Positions 1-9,505 of a stretch of DNA of 64,000 nt are shown here, in pieces. Made by a program: the position numbers and the translations under genes. Positions within the stretch are counted from its first letter, which is position 1, and each line of letters begins with the position of its first letter. This DNA comes from Paenibacillus sp. Soil766 (GTDB taxonomy: Bacteria > Bacillota > Bacilli > Paenibacillales > NBRC-103111): positions 246,513 to 310,512 of the forward strand of contig NZ_LMSJ01000058.1 of assembly GCF_001428105.1 (NCBI RefSeq), given 5' to 3'. Under the pieces are notes generated by a model. It made no database searches and was not told the DNA's origin. It saw only the letters and a program-made list of their open reading frames with translations.

Positions 1-1
1 C

Positions 2-1177
2 AGACAAAAAAATGCCGTAAGCATTATCATGAAAGTATTTGTCGATATCTCATTCGGTGCGCTTATTTTTTACTTTTTTGGATTTGCACTTATGTACGGT
101 AAAGACGTAGGAGGTATCATTGGTACAACAGGCTTTTTCATGGGCGGAGATTTATCACACATCGCGTTGACAATCTCACATGATACCTATTGGTTATTCC
201 AATGCGCTTTTGTTATCGCCGTTATTTCAATTGTATCCGGTGCTGTAGCAGAACGCATCAATTTTCGCGCTTATATTCTTTATACAATAGCCATGACCGG
301 ATTAATCTATCCTATTGCGGGGCATTGGGTCTGGAGTGCTGGCGGATGGCTCGGCAAGCTTGGCATGGTTGACTTTGCTGGATCCGCAGTCATCCACGGA
401 CTGGGCGGTTTCTCCGCGCTCGCCGCAGCCATTATCATTGGGCCGCGAATTGGTAAGTTCTCAGCCGATGGTAAAGCTAACATTGTCCCGCCATCTAATT
501 TGCCACTGGCCTCTGTAGGCGCATTTATCTTGTGGTTCGGTTGGTTTGGTTTTAACTCCGGGAGTACGTTAAGCGCTACCAATACTTCGATCGGGCATAT
601 CGCGGTCACCACGATGCTATCCGCCGCAGCCGGTTGTGCCGCCTGCATTCTGTTCACTATGATGCGTTACCGCAAAGCGGATCCGCCCATGGTGATTAAT
701 GGCGCACTCGCCGGACTCGTCGGGATTACGGCAGGATGTGCATTCGTCAGTGACGCCGCTGCGATCTGCATTGGTGCAATCTGTGGGATCGCCATGGTTT
801 ACGCAACGGAAATGCTGGAAGCCAGACAGATTGATGACCCTGTTGGTGCCTTTCCCGTGCATGGCATCAGCGGTAGTATCGGCACCCTTGCTGTAGGCCT
901 ATGCGCGAAACCAGATGCCATCCGCGAAGGAACAGCTGGCTTATTCTACGGCGGAGGCTTCCACCTCCTAGGCGTCCAAGCACTTGGTCTTGTTACCGTC
1001 TGTGCGTGGGGTTTCTTCATCACTTGGGTTTTCTTGAAGCTCATTAAGCTTATTGTTCCTTTACGCGTAAGTCGCGACGAAGAATTAATTGGCCTAGATG
1101 TTGGCTCTCACGGGGTTCCTGCCTATAGCCAAGAAGAAGGATTCTTGGACTTACAACACTTAAAGAATAATCAATGA
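2..1177 (+). CDS. amt: Ammonium transporter Amt (5' end outside window)
   Basis: Polytopic Amt/MEP/Rh-family channel that takes up ammonium across the cytoplasmic membrane. The reading frame is open from base 2. The ATG at 29 is internal, because the preceding codons (RQKNAVSII) continue the typical Amt N-terminal region, so the start lies left of the window. Two conserved pore histidines appear in the VIHGLGG and VHGISG segments. The cytoplasmic tail ends SQEEGFLDLQHLKNNQ. No glnK lies downstream; the gene ends in a hairpin shared with the convergent neighbour. If a glnK partner exists it must lie upstream, outside the window. Confidence 0.95.
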   Translation, partial: RQKNAVSIIMKVFVDISFGALIFYFFGFALMYGKDVGGIIGTTGFFMGGDLSHIALTISHDTYWLFQCAFVIAVISIVSGAVAERINFRAYILYTIAMTGLIYPIAGHWVWSAGGWLGKLGMVDFAGSAVIHGLGGFSALAAAIIIGPRIGKFSADGKANIVPPSNLPLASVGAFILWFGWFGFNSGSTLSATNTSIGHIAVTTMLSAAAGCAACILFTMMRYRKADPPMVINGALAGLVGITAGCAFVSDAAAICIGAICGIAMVYATEMLEARQIDDPVGAFPVHGISGSIGTLAVGLCAKPDAIREGTAGLFYGGGFHLLGVQALGLVTVCAWGFFITWVFLKLIKLIVPLRVSRDEELIGLDVGSHGVPAYSQEEGFLDLQHLKNNQ

Positions 1178-1182
1178 ATAGA

Positions 1183-1218
1183 AAGAAGAGGACACCGCAT
1201 ATGCAGTGTCCTCTTCTT
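1183..1218. terminator. Bidirectional terminator between amt and the convergent gene
   Basis: A perfect stem of about 13 bp (arms 1183-1195 and 1206-1218, loop CGCATATGCA) sits between the amt stop and the stop of the convergent 1223-1603 gene. It can serve both strands; the flanking T/A runs are short. Confidence 0.75.
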
Positions 1219-1222
1219 CGGT

Positions 1223-1603
1223 TTAGGATGAGAATATGTCTTCAAATTCCTCAGGAAACGTAATATCGTCCCCAGGCTTAGAATCATTCATAATTTGTCT
1301 AGCTTGCTCAATTTCGGCACGGAGCTTTCTTACTTGCTCCATAGGTTTCTTCACATAATGAATATATTCAACAGCAAGATGATGATCAGGTTTCTTACCG
1401 GATAACATACGTCGAAAAGATGACATGGTTTGATAAGCTCGCTCTTCTTTCATTCTCTTCACTTCATATCGCTCAACAACCTGCTCAATTTCCCGAGCTT
1501 GCTGCTCTTTCCGCGTAATAAAAGCCTCCAAGAAGGGAAGTACCTCCGCAGCTTTCCTTGTTGTTCTTAAGGGCATACCATCCGACCGTAATGCTTGCAG
1601 CAT
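1223..1603 (-). CDS. Hypothetical charged helical protein, 126 aa
   Basis: I do not recognise this family. The protein is rich in Glu, Lys and Arg, and residues about 25-110 look like long amphipathic helices (for example QQAREIEQVVERYEVKRMKE), suggesting a small cytoplasmic helical-bundle or coiled-coil protein. The C-terminus is acidic (FPEEFEDIFSS). An AGGTGATG ribosome-binding site precedes the ATG, which supports the start. It stands alone, convergent with amt and separated from it by the shared hairpin. No signal peptide or membrane segment is visible. Confidence 0.6.
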   Translation of the reverse strand: MLQALRSDGMPLRTTRKAAEVLPFLEAFITRKEQQAREIEQVVERYEVKRMKEERAYQTMSSFRRMLSGKKPDHHLAVEYIHYVKKPMEQVRKLRAEIEQARQIMNDSKPGDDITFPEEFEDIFSS

Positions 1604-1681
1604 GTTCCATCACCTATCTCTCCGTGTCAAGATTTATAACAGTAATCTTATTTTACACTAAAAAGAATGGTTTGAGAACTA

Positions 1682-3211
1682 CTAATTTAACAATAAATCA
1701 ATCCCAACGACTCCAATCGGGGTTCCCATGTCATCTATAATGGATTTCGACAACGTTATGCATGGTTTTTTCGTAATAGCTGACACGTATTCATCGGAAA
1801 TGAAGAGTTCACCTGCCATTGCTCGCTTCCACCACTCTCTTCCCTTGGCATTCACTAAGCCTGCCTCTGGCTGAGAGTAGATGAAGGTGCCATCCCCACG
1901 ATTCGACCATATCGCCTCTATCCCTGCTGTTTTCTTCAAAATCCCGTGTAAATGCGCGGCATGTTTATCTTCCACCAGGGATTTGATGTCAGGAACCCGA
2001 ACAAGCGCGTTCAATAATTGCTTCATTTCGTCAATATTAACGTGAATGATACCCTGCTTACTCTTCATTCCAACAGCTTGTATGGCCGTGATCAGCTCGG
2101 CGGATGAACGATCTAAATTCTGATTAATATGTTGCAATCTTGAAACCTCGTGCCTTTGCTTCTTCATTTGATCAAGCGTATGCTCAACACTCGACATGGT
2201 CTCATTCATCAAATCCACAACTTCCCCTAGGGATGTCCTTGTCCCGGTTACCAGAGTGGACTGGTGTTTCGTTGAACTCGTGGTACTTGCCACTAGGCTG
2301 TTCACATGCAGGATCAATGAAAAGATCGTATCGATCTTGCCTTTCATCACCTTCATCTCATCAATACCATGTGTCACTGAAGCTTTCTCTTCTGCGACTG
2401 CAGCGACAACTTGCGCAACACCACTTTCAATATCAGCAAGAAGCTCAGATGATTTCTGAACAGCTTCATGACTTTGCGCAGCTAGCTTCTTAATCTCTTG
2501 TGCTACTACAGAGAAGCCTCTTCCCTGCTCACCAGCTCTAGCCGCTTCAATGGATGCATTTAAAGCAAGCAATGACGTTTGGGCAACGACCTCCGTAATG
2601 AACGTATTGATCTCTTCAATTTTCGACGTATGATCAGTTAAATCTTGAATTTTCTTCTGCATCGTATCATTGTTCAGGTGTAAATCGTTCATTACTTCAT
2701 CTGTTGTATTCAAGGAGCGACAGACGTCCACTACCGTATCTTTGGTTTGTTCACTTTCACGATGCATATGTAACGACGAATCCAGAATCTGATCGGCAGC
2801 TGCAGCCACTTGCTGAATCGCAGCAAAGGCTTCTTGAAGCTGACCTGCGGCATGTTGGCTTCGCCCCTTCAACTCTTCTTCTCCTTGGATGGAAGCATCC
2901 GCAATTTGGAGAAGTTGTCCGATGGAACGATTGACTTCTTCTACTGCCGCTGCTAGTCGATCCGCAACGACCTGAGATTCTTGAATAAATGTACGGAATT
3001 GTTCTTCGTGATGGAGCGCCCCTTGTTCTCGCTCAATACCAGATGCTCTTGAACTTAGTAATGCACCTACACCCATTAAGAGAAAAACAGCGACACTACC
3101 TACGGCAACCCATTTCGAAGCAGAAAATAAAGCGAACACATTTACAAGCATACCAATAAGTACAAAAACGTAGAACCAAGCTCTCTGCTTTGAATCCGTC
3201 CACATGAGCAA
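1682..3211 (-). CDS. Methyl-accepting chemotaxis protein with C-terminal sensor domain
   Basis: Chemoreceptor-type signal transducer of 509 aa. Two adjacent hydrophobic segments (about residues 10-30 and 33-51) form a short membrane hairpin with almost nothing outside the cell. They are followed by the MCP signalling domain; its conserved tip ([20 protein letters not shown], about residues 210-230) would contact CheA/CheW. The last 110 or so residues resemble the second half of a Cache/PDC sensor ([34 protein letters not shown]). The sensor is therefore C-terminal to the signalling domain and probably cytoplasmic, the reverse of the classical order. The start is TTG at 3211, 7 nt after GGAGGAG. 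The gene is monocistronic. No HAMP domain is evident. Confidence 0.88.
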   Translation of the reverse strand: MLMWTDSKQRAWFYVFVLIGMLVNVFALFSASKWVAVGSVAVFLLMGVGALLSSRASGIEREQGALHHEEQFRTFIQESQVVADRLAAAVEEVNRSIGQLLQIADASIQGEEELKGRSQHAAGQLQEAFAAIQQVAAAADQILDSSLHMHRESEQTKDTVVDVCRSLNTTDEVMNDLHLNNDTMQKKIQDLTDHTSKIEEINTFITEVVAQTSLLALNASIEAARAGEQGRGFSVVAQEIKKLAAQSHEAVQKSSELLADIESGVAQVVAAVAEEKASVTHGIDEMKVMKGKIDTIFSLILHVNSLVASTTSSTKHQSTLVTGTRTSLGEVVDLMNETMSSVEHTLDQMKKQRHEVSRLQHINQNLDRSSAELITAIQAVGMKSKQGIIHVNIDEMKQLLNALVRVPDIKSLVEDKHAAHLHGILKKTAGIEAIWSNRGDGTFIYSQPEAGLVNAKGREWWKRAMAGELFISDEYVSAITKKPCITLSKSIIDDMGTPIGVVGIDLLLN

Positions 3212-3313
3212 CCGGAACTCCTCCCAAAAGGAACAAAATGTTAGTTTTTGTTACATTATATCGCAGGAGGGCTTGAAATGAAATGAGAAAAACTCATACA
3301 TTCCAATGCAGTA

Positions 3314-3345
3314 AAAAACGGAGACCCTTTCGGATCTCCGTTTTT
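3314..3345 (-). terminator. Terminator of the spore-protein gene
   Basis: An 11-bp perfect stem (AAAAACGGAGA paired with TCTCCGTTTTT) with a 10-nt loop, beginning 17 nt past the stop of the short gene at 3362-3475. The T-run is on the minus-strand transcript; the symmetry also allows termination in the other direction. Confidence 0.75.
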
Positions 3346-3361
3346 CCAACATAGCTATTTG

Positions 3362-3475
3362 TTATTTATTTTGGTTTTGAGTGTTGTTTTGTTGTTGCTG
3401 CTTATTAGGTACCGCTACTTCAGTAGCAAATTCCGTGTCTTGCGCTGCTTTCTTGTTGTTCTTGTTCTTTGCCAT
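3362..3475 (-). CDS. Probable gamma-type small acid-soluble spore protein, 37 aa
   Basis: A 37-codon gene, MAKNKNNKKAAQD... ending NNTQNQNK. It is rich in Asn, Gln and Lys and contains TEFATE, the short motif around the germination-protease cleavage region of gamma-type SASPs. Such proteins act as an amino-acid reserve in the spore core and are degraded by GPR at germination. An AGGAGGTGATTGAT ribosome-binding site directly precedes the ATG, and a terminator follows the stop. It is shorter than B. subtilis SspE, with one TEFA motif instead of repeats. Assignment rests on composition and this motif. Confidence 0.72.
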   Translation of the reverse strand: MAKNKNNKKAAQDTEFATEVAVPNKQQQQNNTQNQNK

Positions 3476-3550
3476 ATCAATCACCTCCTGTATGAGTATC
3501 TTTTCCCAAACAGGTTTTTTTATGAATTTATTTTTTTACAAAATTGAACA

Positions 3551-4201
3551 TTACAATGCTTTGGCTGGAGCCAGTATTTCATCCTTAAGCTGCTTCCAAA
3601 TAACCTCTGTGACTTTGCCATTCCCTTTTTTAACCACGAACACCTTGACCGTCTTTTTACCCCATTCTTTATATACCTGATCTTTCGTATTGAAATAAAG
3701 ATCAATTTTCTTCCCTTTAATCGCACTCCCTGTATCGGCAACAACCCCGTAACCGTAACCCGGAATAAATAGTACGGTACCTAGCGGGAACACTCTGGTG
3801 TCTGCCGCGATTGTCGATAATGCCTTATCATCACGCATGACCCTAATACCAGAATACGTGATGCCATAAGTAGGATGATCTGGATTCTTTCCTGTTGATT
3901 CTTTACCCGCAGAATACCCGGTCGCTGTTACTTCAACTACCGTGTATTTAGATAAATCAGAATCCAAATTGGGAATAAAGCGGTAACTTACTTGTTGTTG
4001 ATGCTCCTGTGCAACAGGGCGTGCAACCGGCATTACCGCGCCTGCTTGATTGTCCCGCTGATTTTGTATATGGGAATCGGTGTTTGCCGCCCTATAGTTC
4101 CCTTGATTGCTAGCCTCTTCTCCGAAAAGCACGACCATAACGGTAAGCACCATCCATGCCAAAATCCATATGGATTGCTTCGAAGTATCGGTTATTTTCA
4201 T
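3551..4201 (-). CDS. 3D-domain (YuiC-like) cell-wall protein
   Basis: 216-aa protein with an N-terminal membrane anchor or signal ([18 protein letters not shown], about residues 10-27), a linker rich in Gln and Asn, and a C-terminal 3D domain. The domain carries the conserved aspartates in [22 protein letters not shown] and KIDLYF, a double-psi beta-barrel like that of MltA and B. subtilis YuiC, which cleave peptidoglycan with 1,6-anhydro product formation. It should therefore act outside the membrane on the wall, perhaps in spore or germination remodelling. The start at 4201 was chosen because GGGGGAGG lies 8 nt upstream; an in-frame ATG at 4264 has no ribosome-binding site. Confidence 0.85.
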   Translation of the reverse strand: MKITDTSKQSIWILAWMVLTVMVVLFGEEASNQGNYRAANTDSHIQNQRDNQAGAVMPVARPVAQEHQQQVSYRFIPNLDSDLSKYTVVEVTATGYSAGKESTGKNPDHPTYGITYSGIRVMRDDKALSTIAADTRVFPLGTVLFIPGYGYGVVADTGSAIKGKKIDLYFNTKDQVYKEWGKKTVKVFVVKKGNGKVTEVIWKQLKDEILAPAKAL

Positions 4202-4352
4202 CGTTTTAAGCCTCCCCCTACTAATGTAGGCTTTCCATTTCCTTTCATCACTAAACCTCCACATACAGACTCACTGTATAACATGTCCTTCTTTTAACCA
4301 CTTATTCACATTTTCAAACAACTTATTTACATCGAGAAGGATTATGGAAACG

Positions 4353-4388
4353 CAAAAAAGCAGAGAAGTGACGAGCACTTCTCTGCTT
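4353..4388 (-). terminator. Terminator of thrS
   Basis: Perfect 13-bp stem (AAGCAGAGAAGTG with CACTTCTCTGCTT, 5-nt loop) followed on the minus strand by six T residues, about 20 nt past the thrS stop. Confidence 0.9.
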
Positions 4389-4408
4389 CTTATAGGAGCA
4401 AACGGGAG

Positions 4409-6343
4409 TTACAATTTGTTTTTGATTTCTTCTTGAATCATGTTGATGACTTGATCAATCGGCTGTGTACCTAGATCTCCTTGACCCCGTTTACGGATGG
4501 ACAGGCTGTCATTCTTCACTTCGTTTTCACCAACAACGAGCATGAAAGGAATTTTCTCCAGCTGGGCTTCCCTGATTTTGTAACCTAGCTTCTCGTTCCG
4601 ATTATCCGCTTCAACGCGAATACCAGCTTCTCTTAGTCGGTCTGTTACTTGATTCGAGAATTCTTCAAATGCTGGCGATACTGGAATAACTTTCGCTTGA
4701 GTAGGCATCAACCAAGTTGGCAACGCACCAGCGAAATTCTCCAGCAAGAAGGCTGTCATACGCTCCATTGTGGAGATGATTCCTCTATGAATTACGACAG
4801 GGCGGTGCTTCTGACCGTCTTCGCCTGTGTATTCAAGCTGGAAACGTTCAGGCAGTAAGAAGTCGATTTGTGCAGTCGAAAGTGTCTCTTCCTTCTTCAA
4901 CGCTGTCTTGATTTGAACGTCTAATTTAGGGCCATAGAATGCTGCTTCACCTTCCGCTTCAAAGAAAGGCAAACCAAGCTCTTCAACAACCTCACGAAGC
5001 ATACGTTGGGAAGTTTCCCACATCTCATCATCCTGGAAGTACTTCTCTGTATCCTTCGGATCGCGGTAGGAAAGACGGAAACGATAGTCAGTGATCCCAA
5101 AGTCCGCATACACTTGACGGATTAACGTAACAACGCGGGAGAACTCTTCCTTAATTTGATCCAAACGGCAGAAGATATGAGCGTCATTCAATGTCATGGC
5201 ACGAACGCGGTGCAAACCAGTCAAAGCGCCTGACATTTCATAGCGGTGCATCGTACCGAGCTCAGCAATCCGAACCGGAAGATCACGGTAGCTGCGCATA
5301 TCACTCTTATATACCATCATATGATGCGGACAGTTCATTGGACGAAGAACAAGTTCTTCATTGTCCATGATCATTTTCGGGAACATATCTTCGCTGTAGT
5401 GCTCCCAATGTCCGGATGTTTTGTATAAGTCAACGTTAGCAAGTACAGGTGTGTATACGTGTTGGTAGCCTAGACGCTCTTCCAAATCAACGATATAACG
5501 CTCCATTGTACGTCTAAGCTTCGCACCATTCGGCAACCAAAGCGGTAGGCCTTGACCTACTTCACGTGAGAATGCGAACATTTTGAGCTCGCGGCCTAGT
5601 TTACGGTGATCCCGCTTTTTTGCCTCTTCTAGTAAGTGCAAGTGCTCATCCAATTGTGCTTTCTTAGGGAAAGCAGTTCCGTAAATACGTTGCAGCATTT
5701 TGTTTTTGGCATCTCCGCGCCAGTAAGCACCAGCTACACTCAACAATTTGAACGCTTTAATGCGTCCTGTTGATGGCAAGTGAGGTCCGCGGCACAGGTC
5801 AAAGAATTCACCTTGGTCATAGATTGTAAGAACAGAATCTTCTGGCAGATCACGGATCAATTCAAGCTTGAATGGATCTTCCATCTCTGTGAAAATGCGA
5901 ATCGCTTCCTCACGGGAAACAACGCGGCGTGTAATCGCCAAATTTTCGTTTGAGATGCGTTCCATTTCCTTCTCGATTTTGACCAAATCTTCAGGATTCA
6001 GCGGAGTTTCCAAATCGATATCGTAGTAGAAGCCGTCCTCAATCACAGGACCGATTCCTAGTTTAACGGCTTTATTGCCATAAATACGTTTGATCGCTTG
6101 TGCCATCAAATGCGCTGTACTGTGACGGTACATTTCTAGTCCTGCTTCGCTATCTAGCGTTAAGATTTCAACATCAGCATCATGATTCAAAGCGAAGGAT
6201 AAATCCACGGATTTGCCGTTTACTTTACCACCCACTGCATTCTTCTTCAGACCAGATGAAATGGATTCCGCCACTTGCTCAATCGTAGTCCCCACTGCAT
6301 ACTCTCTCACTGCGCCATCTGGTAATTTTACTTGTACAACCAT
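4409..6343 (-). CDS. thrS: Threonyl-tRNA synthetase
   Basis: Class II aminoacyl-tRNA synthetase that charges tRNA-Thr, 644 aa, full length. Domains in order: TGS (about residues 1-62); the editing domain with the HxxxH metal site (HSTAHLMAQ) and the later Cys-x-x-x-His (CRGPH); the class II core with motif 1 to 2 ([20 protein letters not shown], including the zinc-binding Cys); and the C-terminal anticodon-binding domain. An AGGAGG ribosome-binding site lies just upstream of the ATG. It is transcribed from a T-box leader, so uncharged tRNA-Thr should induce it. It follows ytxC as in B. subtilis. Confidence 0.98.
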   Translation of the reverse strand: MVVQVKLPDGAVREYAVGTTIEQVAESISSGLKKNAVGGKVNGKSVDLSFALNHDADVEILTLDSEAGLEMYRHSTAHLMAQAIKRIYGNKAVKLGIGPVIEDGFYYDIDLETPLNPEDLVKIEKEMERISNENLAITRRVVSREEAIRIFTEMEDPFKLELIRDLPEDSVLTIYDQGEFFDLCRGPHLPSTGRIKAFKLLSVAGAYWRGDAKNKMLQRIYGTAFPKKAQLDEHLHLLEEAKKRDHRKLGRELKMFAFSREVGQGLPLWLPNGAKLRRTMERYIVDLEERLGYQHVYTPVLANVDLYKTSGHWEHYSEDMFPKMIMDNEELVLRPMNCPHHMMVYKSDMRSYRDLPVRIAELGTMHRYEMSGALTGLHRVRAMTLNDAHIFCRLDQIKEEFSRVVTLIRQVYADFGITDYRFRLSYRDPKDTEKYFQDDEMWETSQRMLREVVEELGLPFFEAEGEAAFYGPKLDVQIKTALKKEETLSTAQIDFLLPERFQLEYTGEDGQKHRPVVIHRGIISTMERMTAFLLENFAGALPTWLMPTQAKVIPVSPAFEEFSNQVTDRLREAGIRVEADNRNEKLGYKIREAQLEKIPFMLVVGENEVKNDSLSIRKRGQGDLGTQPIDQVINMIQEEIKNKL

Positions 6344-6385
6344 CTTCCCTGCCTCCTAATTGTGTAAGTGAATAGTGAATTGAAC

Positions 6386-6715
6386 GCAAAAAAGCACACT
6401 TCATCCCATAAAGGGACGAGTGCGCTCAGCTCGTGGTTCCACCCTAGTTCGATTCGCTCAAACCCAAAACTGAGAGACTTTTAGCTCCGCTAAAAGATCC
6501 CTATATTAGGTAAGTCGAATCCTCATCAGCATTCGTTAACGGGAATGATTCCGGTACTGTATAGTATCGCACCTGCAAGTCAGGTCGAATTCCACAATAC
6601 GGCTACAAAGGGGTAAACGATCCGATTCGCTGAAGGAGATTGCAGCCTGGTCTCCTCTCTCTGAGCAGTTCATACAGAAAGTTCTTGTCTTTGATACTAA
6701 CGCCTTCGCTCACTA
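6386..6715 (-). promoter_or_regulatory. T-box riboswitch of thrS
   Basis: The minus strand carries the T-box core (AGGGTGGAACCACG, about 6433-6446), which binds the tRNA acceptor end, followed by a terminator hairpin (6388-6426) with a T-run. Upstream there is a Stem I-like region with the CAGAGAGAGGA segment of the distal loop. A plausible ACC threonine specifier lies at 6612-6614 (complement), next to a CAAAG/CTTTG helix. The 5' boundary is approximate. Confidence 0.9.
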
Positions 6716-6739
6716 TTATAAATGGCGAGAGGGACAAGG

Positions 6740-7687
6740 TCAAGGGGATAGTTGATCCTGCTTTTTGGCATCTCCGAGATAAAGGTCGCACGTGCGGCAA
6801 TAACTGCACACCGATGTACGATCTTCGAAGATTTGCCCTATCGTCTTAATAATCGTTAATTCAGGATCCCGTGTATGAATGTAAATGTTGGCAGGTGAGA
6901 CCGTGATCAGTGTACTCACGATCATATCCTCGAAATTGATGTCCTTCTCCAACATCTCCATTCGGAAGCTAGCATCGAATTCATTCGCATCAATGGGCTC
7001 CATTCGATCATTCAGAATGACGAACTCGTGGCCACCTTTGTGAATGAGATGTGCTGCGGGTATCTTGGCCTCTTGAATGTAGACGAAATATTGTAGGAGT
7101 GAAATAAATTCCTGATACTGGCGGTCCATCATAAACTCATCAATCGCATATTCGGCAATTTCCCTTAGTTCTTCCCTGTACTCCTGAATTCGGAATTTGA
7201 GGAAGCCATCTAAGCTGATCTGCGGATTCTCTTCGAGCAATGCGTTTATCTGCTCCTTGAGCAGCCCAATACGACGAAGCCGGCTTGGGGAGCTATTCAT
7301 CAGCGGCAACCCTTCCAACCCGCTCTCTTGGTTCAAGGATAGCTTACAGTAACCTTCGATAGCCTCGATGTCTGTCTGCTTTTCGTACTTAAAATCCTTG
7401 GTGATCAAGTTACGTAAAATGTTGGATTCCTTGTCCGCTACAATGTGGCAAGCCAACACTTCAGCTAGGCAAGCTCTTATTTGAGCTTCATGAATATGTG
7501 GATCGTGGATCACACTTCCTGCTTCCGCTTCCACATAAATAAAAGCACGTGTTTCACTCCAAGTATAGGTAGCCGTTAACCCATTTTGGGCGATATGTAA
7601 ATGCTGCAGCGCTTGATTCACCTGTGCGCTTAGCGAACGTACATAGGATTCCTCGACATTGATTAGGGCAATTGCAAACAGTTCCAT
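6740..7687 (-). CDS. ytxC: Sporulation protein YtxC family
   Basis: 315-aa cytoplasmic protein of the YtxC family, linked to sporulation and located just upstream of thrS in B. subtilis; its biochemical role is unknown. The sequence is mostly helical in the middle (FLKFRIQEYREELREIAEYA) with a conserved C-terminal half. It ends with a Cys-containing segment (CSYCRTCDLYLGDAKK) that could bind metal. The start at 7687 (MELFAIALINV) has an AAGGAGTG ribosome-binding site; the frame stays open 54 codons further upstream but without initiation signals. The gap to the thrS T-box is short and holds no separate terminator. Confidence 0.8.
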   Translation of the reverse strand: MELFAIALINVEESYVRSLSAQVNQALQHLHIAQNGLTATYTWSETRAFIYVEAEAGSVIHDPHIHEAQIRACLAEVLACHIVADKESNILRNLITKDFKYEKQTDIEAIEGYCKLSLNQESGLEGLPLMNSSPSRLRRIGLLKEQINALLEENPQISLDGFLKFRIQEYREELREIAEYAIDEFMMDRQYQEFISLLQYFVYIQEAKIPAAHLIHKGGHEFVILNDRMEPIDANEFDASFRMEMLEKDINFEDMIVSTLITVSPANIYIHTRDPELTIIKTIGQIFEDRTSVCSYCRTCDLYLGDAKKQDQLSP

Positions 7688-7833
7688 GTGCTCACTCCTT
7701 CCATCTATGCATCCTCCTCTTAAGAGTATATGGTCGATGCGAGAGAGATATACAACGAACAATTTGCCATTTGCGGGATCGTGTCTGCATGCAGCAATGA
7801 CGGGATTTAATAGCGAGCTGCGCGCAAGCATGC

Positions 7834-7860
7834 AAAAAAGGAGCAGCACATAGCTGCCCC
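7834..7860 (-). terminator. Terminator after the 33-aa membrane protein
   Basis: GGGGCAGC/GCTGCTCC stem (one G-U pair) followed on the minus strand by TTTTTT, 21 nt past the stop of the small gene at 7882-7983. Confidence 0.8.
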
Positions 7861-7881
7861 TCTCGAAAATAAGGATGGCTT

Positions 7882-7983
7882 TTACAGTTGTTCTAACAGA
7901 ATCTTCACCAGTAAGAAAGGGAGAGCACCAATGGAGACGAAAGCAAAAAGGAACCCTTGGATAAAGCTTTTCAACAGCTTCAC
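7882..7983 (-). CDS. Small single-span membrane protein, 33 aa
   Basis: A 33-codon gene starting with GTG, preceded by GGAGTGAT 5 nt upstream and followed by its own terminator. The product is almost entirely hydrophobic after a KLLKS start (FIQGFLFAFVSIGALPFLL...), so it should be a single transmembrane helix with a short basic N-terminus inside. I do not recognise the family. The combination of start signal, membrane-helix composition and dedicated terminator makes it more than a chance frame. It stands between mqnC and ytxC, about 195 nt upstream of the ytxC start. Confidence 0.6.
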   Translation of the reverse strand: MKLLKSFIQGFLFAFVSIGALPFLLVKILLEQL

Positions 7984-8119
7984 AAAAATCACTCCGATCT
8001 TCAATCTCAATTTGTGGTGTTCCCCAATTGTACTCTTATTGACCTCCGGTTACCTGAAGCTAAGATTAATTTTCGCTTAAAGTGTGGAAGGAATAGTGGG
8101 TTTTGGCCTCGGTTTCACA

Positions 8120-8148
8120 CGAGATAGTCCGTTTTGTCGACTATCTCG
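8120..8148. other. Perfect hairpin of unknown role
   Basis: CGAGATAGTC and GACTATCTCG form a 10-bp perfect stem around a 9-nt loop, with no T-run on either side. It lies downstream of the mqnC terminator in a 250-nt intergenic stretch that otherwise shows nothing. It could be an operator or RNA structure. Confidence 0.4.
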
Positions 8149-8165
8149 ATGCCATCGACCTCAAG

Positions 8166-8222
8166 ACAAAAAACGCTTACTCATACAAATCCACAAGTGG
8201 ATTTAATATATGATAAGCGTTG
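8166..8222 (-). terminator. Terminator of mqnC
   Basis: Long two-part hairpin on the minus strand: outer stem AACGCTTA/TAAGCGTT and inner stem AAATCCAC/GTGGATTT, followed by a T-run, starting 12 nt past the mqnC stop. Confidence 0.8.
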
Positions 8223-8233
8223 TCATCTACATC

Positions 8234-9370
8234 TTAGTTCTGCATCACAAAATCACGGTCAATCTTCACGTTCTCGTCGTCGAACACACGCAGAATCTGA
8301 TATTTCGTGTTCCGCTGCGCAGGGATTTTGCCTGCTTGACGGATGATGTCCAATGTCGAGGACACGTTAACTTTGTGCGTGGTGCCCGCCGCGGATACAA
8401 CGTTCTCTTCGATCATGGTGCTGCCGAAGTCGTTGCAGCCATAGCTAAGCGTCTGCTTACCAACCTCAGGTCCCATTGTGACCCAGGAGGATTGGAAGTT
8501 CGGCACGTTGTCCAGCATGATGCGGGAGATCGCCAACGTTTTCAAGTACTCCTCAGGCGTAACTTTCTCCGCCTTCATATTCGTGTTGTCCGGTTGGAAC
8601 GTCCACGGAATGAATGCCAGGAAGCCTGGTGTGTTCAGCTTCTGCAGCAGCACATCGTCTTGCGCATCACGGATACGCAGCATATGCAGAGCACGCTCTT
8701 CCATGGATTCGCCGAAACCGATAACCATCGTTCCTGTCGTGTGCATGCCTAGCTTGTGTGCTGTCTGCATGACGTCCATCCAATCGCGCCATGAACCTTT
8801 CAGCTTAGAGATCTTGCGACGCGTGCGGTCATCGAGGATTTCTGCTCCGCCGCCTGGCAAGGAATCAAGTCCCGCTTCATGCAATTGACGAACGATTTCC
8901 TCAAGCGATAAACCGCCGGAAACGTCTTTCATTTTCATAATTTCAGCTGGTGAAAAGGAGTGCATCGTGATATCGAAGCGCTTCTTAATTTCGCGTAAAA
9001 TATTCGTATAATAGCTGAATGGCAGATTCGGATTCGTACCGCCTTGCATGAGAATCTCGGTACCATCGACATCCAGGGTCTCCTGAATCTTCTGGAAGAT
9101 CGTTTCATCTGGCAGTACATACCCTTCGGCTGAGCCTGGTGGGCGATAGAATGCACAGAATCGGCAATACACATCACAGATGTTCGTGTAGTTGATGTTT
9201 CGCCCAATTACGAAGGTCGTGATCGGATCGGGGTGCCACTTTTTCATAATCTGATTAGCCGTGTTGCCAATTTTCTCTATTTGATCGGATTCGAATAGCG
9301 TAATACATTCTTCTACATTAATTCGTCCGCCCGCTTGTGCTTTATTTAAAATGCGATCGATCGGTTTCAT
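8234..9370 (-). CDS. mqnC: Cyclic dehypoxanthine futalosine synthase MqnC
   Basis: Radical-SAM enzyme of 378 aa that cyclises dehypoxanthine futalosine in the futalosine route to menaquinone. The [4Fe-4S] motif C-x3-C-x2-C (CDVYCRFC) is near residue 65. LMQGGTNPNLP, SFSPAEI and the C-terminal FIPWTFQPDNT are characteristic of MqnC and separate it from MqnE. A GGAGTG ribosome-binding site precedes the ATG. It is a single gene between terminators at 9431-9455 and 8166-8222; the other mqn genes are not in the window. It implies menaquinone synthesis without the classical chorismate/MenF-MenD route, at least in part. Confidence 0.95.
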   Translation of the reverse strand: MKPIDRILNKAQAGGRINVEECITLFESDQIEKIGNTANQIMKKWHPDPITTFVIGRNINYTNICDVYCRFCAFYRPPGSAEGYVLPDETIFQKIQETLDVDGTEILMQGGTNPNLPFSYYTNILREIKKRFDITMHSFSPAEIMKMKDVSGGLSLEEIVRQLHEAGLDSLPGGGAEILDDRTRRKISKLKGSWRDWMDVMQTAHKLGMHTTGTMVIGFGESMEERALHMLRIRDAQDDVLLQKLNTPGFLAFIPWTFQPDNTNMKAEKVTPEEYLKTLAISRIMLDNVPNFQSSWVTMGPEVGKQTLSYGCNDFGSTMIEENVVSAAGTTHKVNVSSTLDIIRQAGKIPAQRNTKYQILRVFDDENVKIDRDFVMQN

Positions 9371-9430
9371 AGCAACTCACTCCTTTACTTTCTGAAGGCT
9401 CGTATCCAGTAATCGTACCATATTCATGCC

Positions 9431-9455
9431 AAAAAAGCAGCACGGGGCTGCTTTT
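9431..9455 (-). terminator. Terminator of the metA-metI-metC operon
   Basis: AAAAGCAGC/GCTGCTTTT stem with a 5-nt loop, followed by T residues on the minus strand, 51 nt past the metC stop. Confidence 0.85.
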
Positions 9456-9505
9456 CCAGTCGTAATTCCTATCCAAATATGAATAATTTCTGAATAACGC
9501 GACAC

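Noticed and set aside
6603-6849. Short frames in the thrS leader
   Set aside because: They overlap the T-box, whose structure explains the sequence.
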